This document shows positions 14,997-20,710 of a stretch of 20,710 nt of DNA, one piece after another (positions within the stretch are counted from its first letter, which is position 1; the number at the start of each line of letters is the position of its first letter). Under the pieces are notes generated by a model. That model had not been told where the DNA came from and did no database searches. It saw nothing but the letters and a program-made list of their open reading frames with translations. The stretch covers positions 1 to 20,710 of the forward strand of contig JANLSO010000071.1 in NCBI GenBank assembly GCA_031362405.1. The letters run 5' to 3'. The stretch is from JANLSO01 sp031362405 (GTDB lineage Bacteria > Actinomycetota > Thermoleophilia > Miltoncostaeales > Miltoncostaeaceae). The translations under genes were made by a program, and so were the position numbers.

Positions 14997-15112
14997 CCAA
15001 CGCCACCCGGTGGCAACGCCGCCCATTGGGCGGGTCCCACGGTGCACAGCGATGGATAGGGTTCGAGTCCTGGCGTGCGCAGGGCGTCGGGCGGACTAAG
15101 ACATGATAGCTA

Positions 15113-15140
15113 TTGCCGGAAACAAGTGGCTGCTGATACT
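15113..15140 (+). promoter_or_regulatory. possible promoter of the acyl-CoA ligase operon
   Basis: TTGCCG (15113-15118) and GATACT (15135-15140) are spaced by 16 nt and would start a transcript with a leader of about 65 nt. The leader carries the GAGGA ribosome site before the ATG at 15214. The match to consensus is only fair. The rest of the 229-nt gap from metF shows nothing else certain. Confidence 0.3.
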
Positions 15141-15213
15141 TTCTCGGCGCCCGGTGCCTTCCCATCCCGTGAGTTCTGGGGAAAGCACACCACGACAGAT
15201 CGAGGACACGACG

Positions 15214-16869
15214 ATGGCTGCTGAGTGGAGTGATTGGTACACGCGGGAGGACCCGACCAAATGGGTGCTCGCGGATATTTTGGCTCAGCGGGCGAGCGCG
15301 ATGCCGGACCGTGAGTTTCTGAAGTTCGCGGACCGTCCGTGGGTCAGCTTCGGCCGGGTCAACGCTGATTCCAACCGGATTGCCAATGCGTTGATCGCGC
15401 GTGGTGTGCAGCCGGGTGAGTCGGTGTCGGTGATGCTCCCGAACTGCGAGGAGTTCCTGCCGGTGTGGTTCGGGATCCTCAAGGCCGGTGCGGTGATGAG
15501 CTCGATCAATACCGCCTACAAGGGTGATTTCCTTTCCTGGACGATCAACCTGGTCGAGGCCAAGAAGCTGTTCATCCACGACTCGTTCTTGGAACGGCTG
15601 GAGATCGTGGCCGGTGAGCTGCCCAAGCTCGAGCACGTGATCGTGCTGGACACCGGGGTCGACGGGCCGGCGCCACGGGTGAAGTCCGAACCCCTTTCGG
15701 CCCTTATGGAGGCCCCCGACCACGAGCCCGGCCTTGACTACTCGTGGACGGCGGATGCCCGGATCATGTTCACTTCGGGCACGACGGGCCGTTCGAAGGG
15801 TGTGATCAAGCAGAACGCCGCCGACTATTTCTCGGCGCGGGGTCTGTTGGAGGTCGTCGCGGCCACGGCCAAGAAGTCGGTGGAGTCTCTTTCGGAGGAC
15901 ACGTTTTTTTCGTGTCTGCCGTTGTTTCACTCCAACGCCCAGGTGCTGTCGGCCTACCCGGCTCTCGTCGCGGGCGGCCGGATCGCGTTCGTCGAACGGT
16001 TTTCCTCCAGCCGGTTCTGGCAGCAGGTGATCGACGCGGAGGCCACGGTCTTCAACTCGATTGGCGCGGTCAGCTACTTCATCTACAACATTCCGGTGTC
16101 CGACCTGGATAAGCAGCACAAGGTCCATACGGTGTTCGCGGCGCCGACGCCGAAGGACATCTACTACGAGTTCCAGGACCGGTTCGGTGTGACGTTCATC
16201 GAGGGTTACGGCCTGACCGAAACCGGCATGGCGACCTATATGGACCCGACTCGGCCGCCGGTGCCCGGGTCGATCGGCAAGGCGAACCCGGGGTATGAGT
16301 GCGTCGTGGTGGAGCCGGGCACCGATCGCCTGCTTCCTCCGGACACGCCGGGCGAGATCGTCGTGGACATGAAGATCCCGAACATTGTGATGCGCGCGTA
16401 CTACGGGATGCCTGAGAAGACCGCCGAGGACTTCCGTAATCTCAAGCTGCATACCGGTGACCTCGGCCGGATGGACGCAGACGGCTACCTGTACTTCATG
16501 GACCGTGTGAAGGACTACATCCGCAGGCGCGGCGAGAACGTCTCCTCGATGGAGGTGGAGCGTCAGGTCACCGATCACCCGCAGATCAAGGAGACCGCGG
16601 CGATCGGTGTGAAGGCGGGGGAGGGTGCCTCCTCGGAGGACGAGATCCTCATCGTGTGTATCCCGGAGGGTGACGCCCCGGATCCGGTGGAGCTGACCCA
16701 TTGGATGGCGGAGCGGATGCCGTACTTCAGGGTGCCCCGCTCCATCCGGTTCGTCGACACGTTGCCGAAGACCCCGACCGAACGGGTTCAGAAAGTCAAG
16801 TTGCGTGACGAGGGCATCACCGCCGACACGTTCGACCGTGACGCCGCCGGCATCAAAATCAGCCGGTGA
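15214..16869 (+). CDS. AMP-forming acyl-CoA synthetase (CaiC-like)
   Basis: 551-aa ANL-superfamily ligase that activates a carboxylic acid with ATP and CoA. It has the phosphate-binding motif TSGTTGRSKGV (residues 187-197), YGLTETG (332-338), and the hinge and hydrolysis region LHTGDLGRMDADGYLYFMDR with YIRRRGENVS. At the C-terminal site where most members have a catalytic Lys (TGK or TEK), it reads TPTERVQK with Arg524; Lys527 is close by. It resembles the crotonobetaine/carnitine-CoA ligase group; the substrate is unknown. The ATG at 15214 has GAGGA at 7-8 nt; the earlier ATG at 15103 gives a non-homologous extension. Codon use is more G/T-ending than in neighbouring genes. It heads the operon and its stop overlaps the next start (GTGA). 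Confidence 0.9.
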   Translation: MAAEWSDWYTREDPTKWVLADILAQRASAMPDREFLKFADRPWVSFGRVNADSNRIANALIARGVQPGESVSVMLPNCEEFLPVWFGILKAGAVMSSINTAYKGDFLSWTINLVEAKKLFIHDSFLERLEIVAGELPKLEHVIVLDTGVDGPAPRVKSEPLSALMEAPDHEPGLDYSWTADARIMFTSGTTGRSKGVIKQNAADYFSARGLLEVVAATAKKSVESLSEDTFFSCLPLFHSNAQVLSAYPALVAGGRIAFVERFSSSRFWQQVIDAEATVFNSIGAVSYFIYNIPVSDLDKQHKVHTVFAAPTPKDIYYEFQDRFGVTFIEGYGLTETGMATYMDPTRPPVPGSIGKANPGYECVVVEPGTDRLLPPDTPGEIVVDMKIPNIVMRAYYGMPEKTAEDFRNLKLHTGDLGRMDADGYLYFMDRVKDYIRRRGENVSSMEVERQVTDHPQIKETAAIGVKAGEGASSEDEILIVCIPEGDAPDPVELTHWMAERMPYFRVPRSIRFVDTLPKTPTERVQKVKLRDEGITADTFDRDAAGIKISR

Positions 16870-17858
16870 CCGACGTGGCCGAGATCCAGCGCTACGGCGC
16901 GTACCTGCCAAAGCCCCGCACGCAGGTCAGTGACCTGCACGCGTTCTACGGGCGCCCAGGTCGGCCCCGTTCGCGGACGCTGGCGACCCCGGCGCTCGAT
17001 GAAGACGCTTTGACGATGGCGTACGAGGCGGCCGATGAGGCCCTTGGTGCCGAACGGGCACCCGGGGCGATCATCAGCGTCTCCCAATCCGCGCCGTTCG
17101 GATTGCGAAAGATGTCCTCCACGCTGGCCCGGGCTCTTGGTCTTGCCACCGACACCATCACGATGGATCTCGCCGCTCACCCGGCGGGCCTCATGGACGC
17201 GTTTGCGGTGGCCTCGGCCCTGGTCGCTGACCGACCCGTTCTGGTCGTCGCAAGCGACCACGTCGTGACCTACGAAGAGCGGGTCTGCGACATGCTCTCG
17301 GCCGGTGGGGCCAGCGCATTTCTCGTCGGCTCATCTGGGGGCTTTTGTCGCCTTGGCGCCTCGGCGCGCTTCTCGCAAGAGATCTACGACGTCTGGAAGC
17401 TCGGCACCGAAGGCGAGCCTCGGTACCGCCTTGAGGTGCTATTCGATGCCTACCAGGCTGCTGCCAAGGGCGCGTTCGCCGCGCTGGAGAAGGCGACGGA
17501 GCGGCCAGCGTCCGGATACGCGGCGGTTGCCGCCAGCCAACCGCATCCCCAGACCCTTCGGGGCCTCGGGAAACTGGGTGTCAGCGCGGAGCAGAACACG
17601 CACACCAGCTTCGTCGGCGAGATCGGCAACATCGGGGCGGCTTCAGTAGGCCTGTCGTTGGCCCTTGCGTTCGATGCCGCGCAGGCGGGGCAGCATGTCC
17701 TTGCCTTCGGCTACGGTGCGGGGGAGGGCATCGCCCAGGACATCGAGATCACCTCGGCCCCGCCGACGATCGCCGCAAAGGAGCGTCTTGCCGGTGAGTC
17801 GATCACGATCGGCACCTACTACCGTTGGACACGTGGCCGCCAGGCCGAACCGCACTAG
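16866..17858 (+). CDS. HMG-CoA synthase-like thiolase-fold protein lacking the catalytic Cys
   Basis: 330-aa thiolase-fold protein resembling archaeal-type HMG-CoA synthases, which act in a complex with a thiolase and a DUF35 protein. It keeps the layout: AYEAADEALG, the nucleophile-elbow helix DLAAHPAGLMDAFAVASAL, ASDHVVTYEERV, FDAYQAAAKGAFAALE and the C-terminal GEIGNIGAASVGLSLALA with AFGYGAGEG. The elbow that reads ACKAG in active synthases reads A-His105-P-A-G, so the acyl-accepting Cys is absent, and the HQPN-like motif reads ASQPHPQ. A structural or substrate-channelling role beside the thiolase is more likely than HMG-CoA synthesis. The GTG start at 16866 overlaps the ligase stop by 4 bp. 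The thiolase gene follows after 10 nt. Confidence 0.75.
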   Translation: MTDVAEIQRYGAYLPKPRTQVSDLHAFYGRPGRPRSRTLATPALDEDALTMAYEAADEALGAERAPGAIISVSQSAPFGLRKMSSTLARALGLATDTITMDLAAHPAGLMDAFAVASALVADRPVLVVASDHVVTYEERVCDMLSAGGASAFLVGSSGGFCRLGASARFSQEIYDVWKLGTEGEPRYRLEVLFDAYQAAAKGAFAALEKATERPASGYAAVAASQPHPQTLRGLGKLGVSAEQNTHTSFVGEIGNIGAASVGLSLALAFDAAQAGQHVLAFGYGAGEGIAQDIEITSAPPTIAAKERLAGESITIGTYYRWTRGRQAEPH

Positions 17859-17868
17859 GGAGACTCGT

Positions 17869-19038
17869 ATGCGCGTCGGTGTCCTTGGGGTCGGAAAGAC
17901 CCCGCACAAGATCCAGCACGAGAAGTCGCTGCGAGATCTCATCGTCGAAGCTGGCCGGGCCGCGATCATCGATGCCGGTGTCACGCCGGGCGACATCCAG
18001 AGCCTTTATGTCGGAAACGTCGGCTCGGTCGGATTCAACTTCGAGAACTCCACTGGCCTGATGGCCGCTCACCACCTCGGTGTGGTTCCGGCCGGCGCGG
18101 TCCGCGTCGAGGCAGCCTGCGGCACCGGGGCATGGGCCCTGCACCTTGGGTGTGTGGCGATCATGTCCGGTCTCTACGACACGGTGATGGTCCTTGGGGC
18201 CGAAAAGATGAACGATCTGGCCACGGTTGAGGGCACGTCGATCATCGCCCAGGCCGCCGACTCCAAAGAGGAGTACTTCTCCGGGCTAACGTTCCCGTCC
18301 GGGGTCGCGCTGACGGCCCGTAAGTACATGCAGGTCTACGGGCTGACCGAAGAGGACCTCGCCCACACATCGGTCAAGAACCACCACTACGGGGCCCGCA
18401 ACCCGATGGCCCACCTACGTTTTGAGTGCACCGTCGATGAGGTCATGCGCAGCGCCAAGGTCGCCGACCCCCTGAAGCTGTTCGAGGTGTGCCCGATGAC
18501 CGACGCCGGGTCGGCCCTCATTCTGTGCCGCGAGGAGATCCTTCGCGACCAGCCTGACAAGCCGCAGATTTTCATCACCGCGACGGCGATGGGCACGGGG
18601 ACCTGGTACGCGGCGTCCGACACGCTTGACGACGCCCACGCGCTGCTGGCACGCCCCGCCCAGAAGGCCTACGACATGGCGGGTATCACCGCCGACGACG
18701 TCGACGTGGCCGAGATCTACAACTCGTTTGCGATTCAGGAGCCCCTGGGGATCGAGGCACTTGGGTTCGCCGAGATGGGCAAGGGCTGGCAGGGGGCATC
18801 AGACGGCTCCACCTGGATCGACGGGACGGTTGCGGTGAACCTGTCTGGTGGCCTTCTGTGCAAGGGCCATCCCCTTGGCGCGACCGGATCGACGCAGGCG
18901 GTCGACATCGTCGAGCAGCTACGCGGCACCGCCCCGGAGGGCATCCAGCGAGCTGACGCCCAGATCGGGATCTCGGCGTGTCGCGGCGGACCGGGCGCCG
19001 TTGGTGCCATCCACGTCTACCAACGTCTGGAGGGATGA
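17869..19038 (+). CDS. thiolase-family protein (SCP-x/archaeal acetyl-CoA acetyltransferase type)
   Basis: 389-aa thiolase. The catalytic set is intact: Cys84 in VEAACGTGAWALHLG, His334 in CKGHPLGATGSTQA and Cys371 in GISACRGGPGAVGAIH. Start MRVGVLGVGKTPH, ADVDVAEIYNSF-like segment DDVDVAEIYNSFAIQEP and LARPAQKAYDMAGI are typical of the SCP-x / archaeal subgroup that works with DUF35 partners. It could make or cleave a C-C bond of a 3-oxoacyl-CoA or, as in the steroid side-chain Ltp2-type enzymes, run a retro-aldol cleavage. The ATG at 17869 has AGGGAG at 6 nt; the in-frame extension to 17665 lies inside the upstream gene. The DUF35 gene begins 4 nt after its stop. Confidence 0.9.
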   Translation: MRVGVLGVGKTPHKIQHEKSLRDLIVEAGRAAIIDAGVTPGDIQSLYVGNVGSVGFNFENSTGLMAAHHLGVVPAGAVRVEAACGTGAWALHLGCVAIMSGLYDTVMVLGAEKMNDLATVEGTSIIAQAADSKEEYFSGLTFPSGVALTARKYMQVYGLTEEDLAHTSVKNHHYGARNPMAHLRFECTVDEVMRSAKVADPLKLFEVCPMTDAGSALILCREEILRDQPDKPQIFITATAMGTGTWYAASDTLDDAHALLARPAQKAYDMAGITADDVDVAEIYNSFAIQEPLGIEALGFAEMGKGWQGASDGSTWIDGTVAVNLSGGLLCKGHPLGATGSTQAVDIVEQLRGTAPEGIQRADAQIGISACRGGPGAVGAIHVYQRLEG

Positions 19039-19042
19039 GCCG

Positions 19043-19453
19043 GTGACCGTCTCCGCGATCGAGTTCTCACGGCTGGGCCCTCCTAAGCTGCGTCTGTATG
19101 CCATGCGATGCGCCTCATGCAAGACGCTGCAGCCGTGGTGGGAGAAGTTCCACTGCTACGCCTGCGGCACCGGGGATCTCAGCGAAGAGGAGCTCGCCGG
19201 CACCGGGGAGCTCACCAACTACACGGTGGTCTACTATCCGCCGCGCGATTTCCTCGGCCAAGAGCCATATGTCGTCGGCCACATCACCATGGATGAGGGT
19301 GTTCTCATGCCCGCGCCGGTCGTCGGCGTCGCACCGGATGACATCGCCGTCGGCACCCGCGTCAAGGCGACGCTGCGGCGGATGAAGCTCGGCCACGAGG
19401 GCGATATCTACTACTCACAAAAGTTCGTCGTCGACCCGGCCGGTACCGCGTAG
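19043..19453 (+). CDS. DUF35 Zn-ribbon / OB-fold protein
   Basis: 136-aa protein with an N-terminal rubredoxin-like zinc ribbon, Cys23-x2-Cys26 (MRCASCKTLQPWW) and Cys38-x2-Cys41 (FHCYACG). A C-terminal OB fold follows, with LTNYTVVYYPPRDF, VVGHITMDEGVLMPAPVVG and GTRVKATLRRM. DUF35 proteins sit with thiolases and HMG-CoA-synthase-like proteins and are thought to bind the CoA moiety and shuttle intermediates; this gene order fits that role. The GTG at 19043 has GGAGG about 9 nt upstream. It is the last gene of the operon, and its stop lies inside a hairpin shared with the convergent sirtuin-like gene. Confidence 0.9.
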   Translation: MTVSAIEFSRLGPPKLRLYAMRCASCKTLQPWWEKFHCYACGTGDLSEEELAGTGELTNYTVVYYPPRDFLGQEPYVVGHITMDEGVLMPAPVVGVAPDDIAVGTRVKATLRRMKLGHEGDIYYSQKFVVDPAGTA

Positions 19454-19464
19454 GCGGCTACCGG
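19440..19464. terminator. hairpin spanning both convergent stop codons (bidirectional terminator candidate)
   Basis: CCGGTACCGC (19440-19449) pairs with GCGG-C-TACCGG (19454-19464), giving 10 bp with one bulged base and the 4-nt loop GTAG. The loop and arms contain the TAG stop of the DUF35 gene (19451-19453) and the TAG stop of the sirtuin-like gene (19460-19458). There is no T-tract on either side. Confidence 0.45.
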
Positions 19465-20213
19465 TCGGGGGCGAGCATGTCGGCAACGCCGACGAGGATC
19501 TCCTGGCTGGATGTACGCACCACGAGCTGCGCGTAGCGGTCGTACTGGGTGGGCGTGCGCGTGATCACCACCAATGGCACACGCCGGGTCAACGGAACCG
19601 ATGGCAGTAGCGACATCGGGATCGTGCGAAGTGTGGAGTCGACGACGACGAAGGCGTCGGCCTCGGCGGCAAGCTCCCAGGCGCGTGTGACGGCACCCTG
19701 GATGAGGGGCTCACCCCACAGCGTGGTCGAGGGACGCAAGGGGTAGTGGCAGGTGGTGTTCGTGCAGCGGGGTACGCCGTCCTCGCTTGCGGCGATCAGC
19801 GCGCCGACCTCCGGCAGGCCATAGACCTCGTTGCAGCGCTCGCAACGGGTCGTCATCACATGCCCGTGGACCTCGACCAGATCCGGGCTGCCGCCCTTGA
19901 GATGGAGGCGGTCGACGGCCTGGGTGACAAGCGAGGCGATCACCCCGGCTTTTTGCAGCCGTGCGATCGCATCGTGGCCGGGGCCTGGCGCGCGCGCGGC
20001 GATCATCAGGGCGGCGGGGTAGTAGAATTCCCAGAAGGCCGCAGGGTCAGTGAGGAACGCCTCGAGGCTCGCTCGCTGGGCCCATTGGCCCGCGGCGGCG
20101 GTGATCTCCTGGTCTTCGATGATCCCCAGGGCAAGCCCGGTGAGCATGACGACCCGGCCGGAGTCGCGGAGGATGGCCGCGAGAGCCTCATGATCGGCTG
20201 CGTCGGGGGCCAC
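19458..20213 (-). CDS. Sir2-like protein with degenerate NAD-binding motifs
   Basis: 251-aa protein with the outline of a Sir2-family NAD-dependent deacylase. The zinc module is complete: Cys124, Cys127 (TTRCERC), Cys150 and Cys155 (PRCTNTTC), followed by RPSTTLWGEPL. VEVHG with His116 aligns to the catalytic HG motif. The NAD-binding signatures are altered. GAGxSxxSGIPDFR reads TGLALGIIEDQE (residues 25-36), and TQNxDxLH reads TQAVDRLH (97-104), losing the catalytic Asn. NAD-dependent deacylation is therefore doubtful; a zinc-stabilised pseudoenzyme is the alternative. I place the start at the GTG at 20213, which gives the expected short helix before the first strand. In-frame readings to 20609 overlap the transporter gene and are shadows. 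Confidence 0.75.
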   Translation of the reverse strand: MAPDAADHEALAAILRDSGRVVMLTGLALGIIEDQEITAAAGQWAQRASLEAFLTDPAAFWEFYYPAALMIAARAPGPGHDAIARLQKAGVIASLVTQAVDRLHLKGGSPDLVEVHGHVMTTRCERCNEVYGLPEVGALIAASEDGVPRCTNTTCHYPLRPSTTLWGEPLIQGAVTRAWELAAEADAFVVVDSTLRTIPMSLLPSVPLTRRVPLVVITRTPTQYDRYAQLVVRTSSQEILVGVADMLAPDR

Positions 20214-20221
20214 GGCGGACG

Positions 20222-20227
20222 ATCCTA
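20222..20227 (-). promoter_or_regulatory. -10-like hexamer TAGGAT for the sirtuin-like gene
   Basis: TAGGAT on the minus strand is 8 nt before the GTG at 20213, with no Shine-Dalgarno, identical in sequence and spacing to the FAH-family promoter. Its TAG is also the stop codon of the upstream transporter gene, so part of the match could be coincidence. Confidence 0.35.
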
Positions 20228-20710
20228 CTCGCTTAACGGGGCGGAGGCTGCGCCCTCGAGACCCGTCAAGGAACGCATTCCGACCGACGCGGTCCAGGCG
20301 CCGCCGAGAGCGGAGGCGACTGACAAAACCGCGAGGGCCTGGGTGAGACCGACGAGGTCGGCGAGGATGCCGAGAAGGATCAACGGCACCGAGAAGCCAC
20401 CGAGATAGCAGGCAACGTAGTACGAAGAGATCAGCTTGCCACGGTCTGCAGGCGGGGCGATCTGGGTGCAGAGATCGATCCCCCCTTTGAAGACCAGGCC
20501 GCACGCGGCCCCGGTTGCCGCGACCGATGCGAGCACCAGCGGCACCGAGTTGGTCGGCGATCCCGCCACCACGCCGACCGATGAGACCGCGGCAGCGGCA
20601 AGGCCCCATGAGATCGCCGGCCGCGGCGGCAGGCGGGGAAGAAGCATCTGGCTCACGGCCCCCGACACCAGAACGAGAAACCCGGCGGCACCGACGATGG
20701 CGTAATTGTG
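20225..20710 (-). CDS. major facilitator superfamily transporter, C-terminal part
   Basis: The frame is open from the window edge (20710) to the TAG at 20227-20225, giving 161 residues of what looks like the C-terminal half of an MFS permease. About five hydrophobic segments are visible: NYAIVGAAGFLVLV at the edge, ISWGLAAAAVSSVGVVAG, VPLVLASVAATGAACGLVF, YYVACYLGGFSVPLILLGIL and QALAVLSVASALGGAW. A charged loop with QIAPPADRGKLIS resembles the typical MFS loop following a GxxxG helix. The N-terminal half and start are outside the window, so the substrate cannot be suggested. Its stop lies 11 nt before the sirtuin-like start, so the two may be co-transcribed. Confidence 0.75.
   Translation of the reverse strand, partial: HNYAIVGAAGFLVLVSGAVSQMLLPRLPPRPAISWGLAAAAVSSVGVVAGSPTNSVPLVLASVAATGAACGLVFKGGIDLCTQIAPPADRGKLISSYYVACYLGGFSVPLILLGILADLVGLTQALAVLSVASALGGAWTASVGMRSLTGLEGAASAPLSE

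Noticed and set aside
15060..15082. A tRNA T-arm-like string GGTTCGAGTCC upstream of the acyl-CoA ligase
   Set aside because: The flanking T-stem pairs poorly, and no anticodon or D arm or acceptor match was found on either side.
14860..16911. A 683-codon open frame on the minus strand opposite the acyl-CoA ligase
   Set aside because: It is antisense to a clearly homologous gene, rich in Arg, His and Asp, has no recognisable domain and merges into the metF frame. It reflects the codon bias of GC-rich DNA.

Overview
The window is GC-rich and densely coded and looks like chromosomal DNA of an actinobacterium. It pairs a short Ino1-type inositol-phosphate synthase with a CDP-alcohol phosphotransferase of the phosphatidylinositol-phosphate synthase type. 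It also has a deazaflavin (F420)-type nitroreductase-family protein, a GCS2 carboxylate-amine ligase, an Rpf/transglycosylase-like secreted protein, and several start codons with a -10-like hexamer 6-9 nt upstream and no Shine-Dalgarno sequence. An Acidimicrobiia-like lineage is my best guess, from general resemblance only. No rRNA, tRNA, insertion sequence, prophage or CRISPR array was seen. No gap longer than about 300 bases lacks a gene or pseudogene.

Layout. 1-954: the first codons of a NifU-type gene (minus), divergent from a nitrilase-family amidase (plus). 1021-3560: nagA (minus), divergent from an RlmD/RumA-like RNA m5U methyltransferase (plus). 3570-5145 (minus): a chemoreceptor-like gene with a Cache sensor and MCP signalling domain, broken by about ten frame changes and at least one in-frame stop. 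5307-7038 (minus): a secreted transglycosylase-like protein behind a long palindrome-rich leader, an amphi-Trp domain protein and a divergent uracil-DNA-glycosylase-like protein. 7090-10696 (minus): an inositol-phospholipid cluster in the order CDP-alcohol phosphotransferase, inositol-3-phosphate synthase, then a PimA-like glycosyltransferase fused to a PHP-like domain. 10818-12825 (plus): a translationally coupled trio of FAH-family hydrolase, alanine-rich unknown protein and DDN-type protein. 12919-14028 (plus): a glutamate-cysteine-ligase-like enzyme, convergent with metF (minus, 14073-14984). 15214-19453 (plus): an operon of acyl-CoA ligase, HMG-CoA-synthase-like protein, SCP-x-type thiolase and DUF35 Zn-ribbon/OB protein. 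19458-20710 (minus): a sirtuin-like protein behind the 3' part of a major facilitator transporter.

A recurring theme is family members that keep the fold signature but have lost catalytic motifs. These are the GT4-PHP fusion, the HMG-CoA-synthase-like protein (Cys replaced by His), the sirtuin-like protein (no GAGxS, no TQN) and the UDG-like protein. The most likely undescribed biology is the degenerate PimA-PHP fusion encoded with the inositol-lipid enzymes, and the ligase / Cys-less HMGCS / thiolase / DUF35 module. Functional statements rest on motif recognition by eye; no database search was run.
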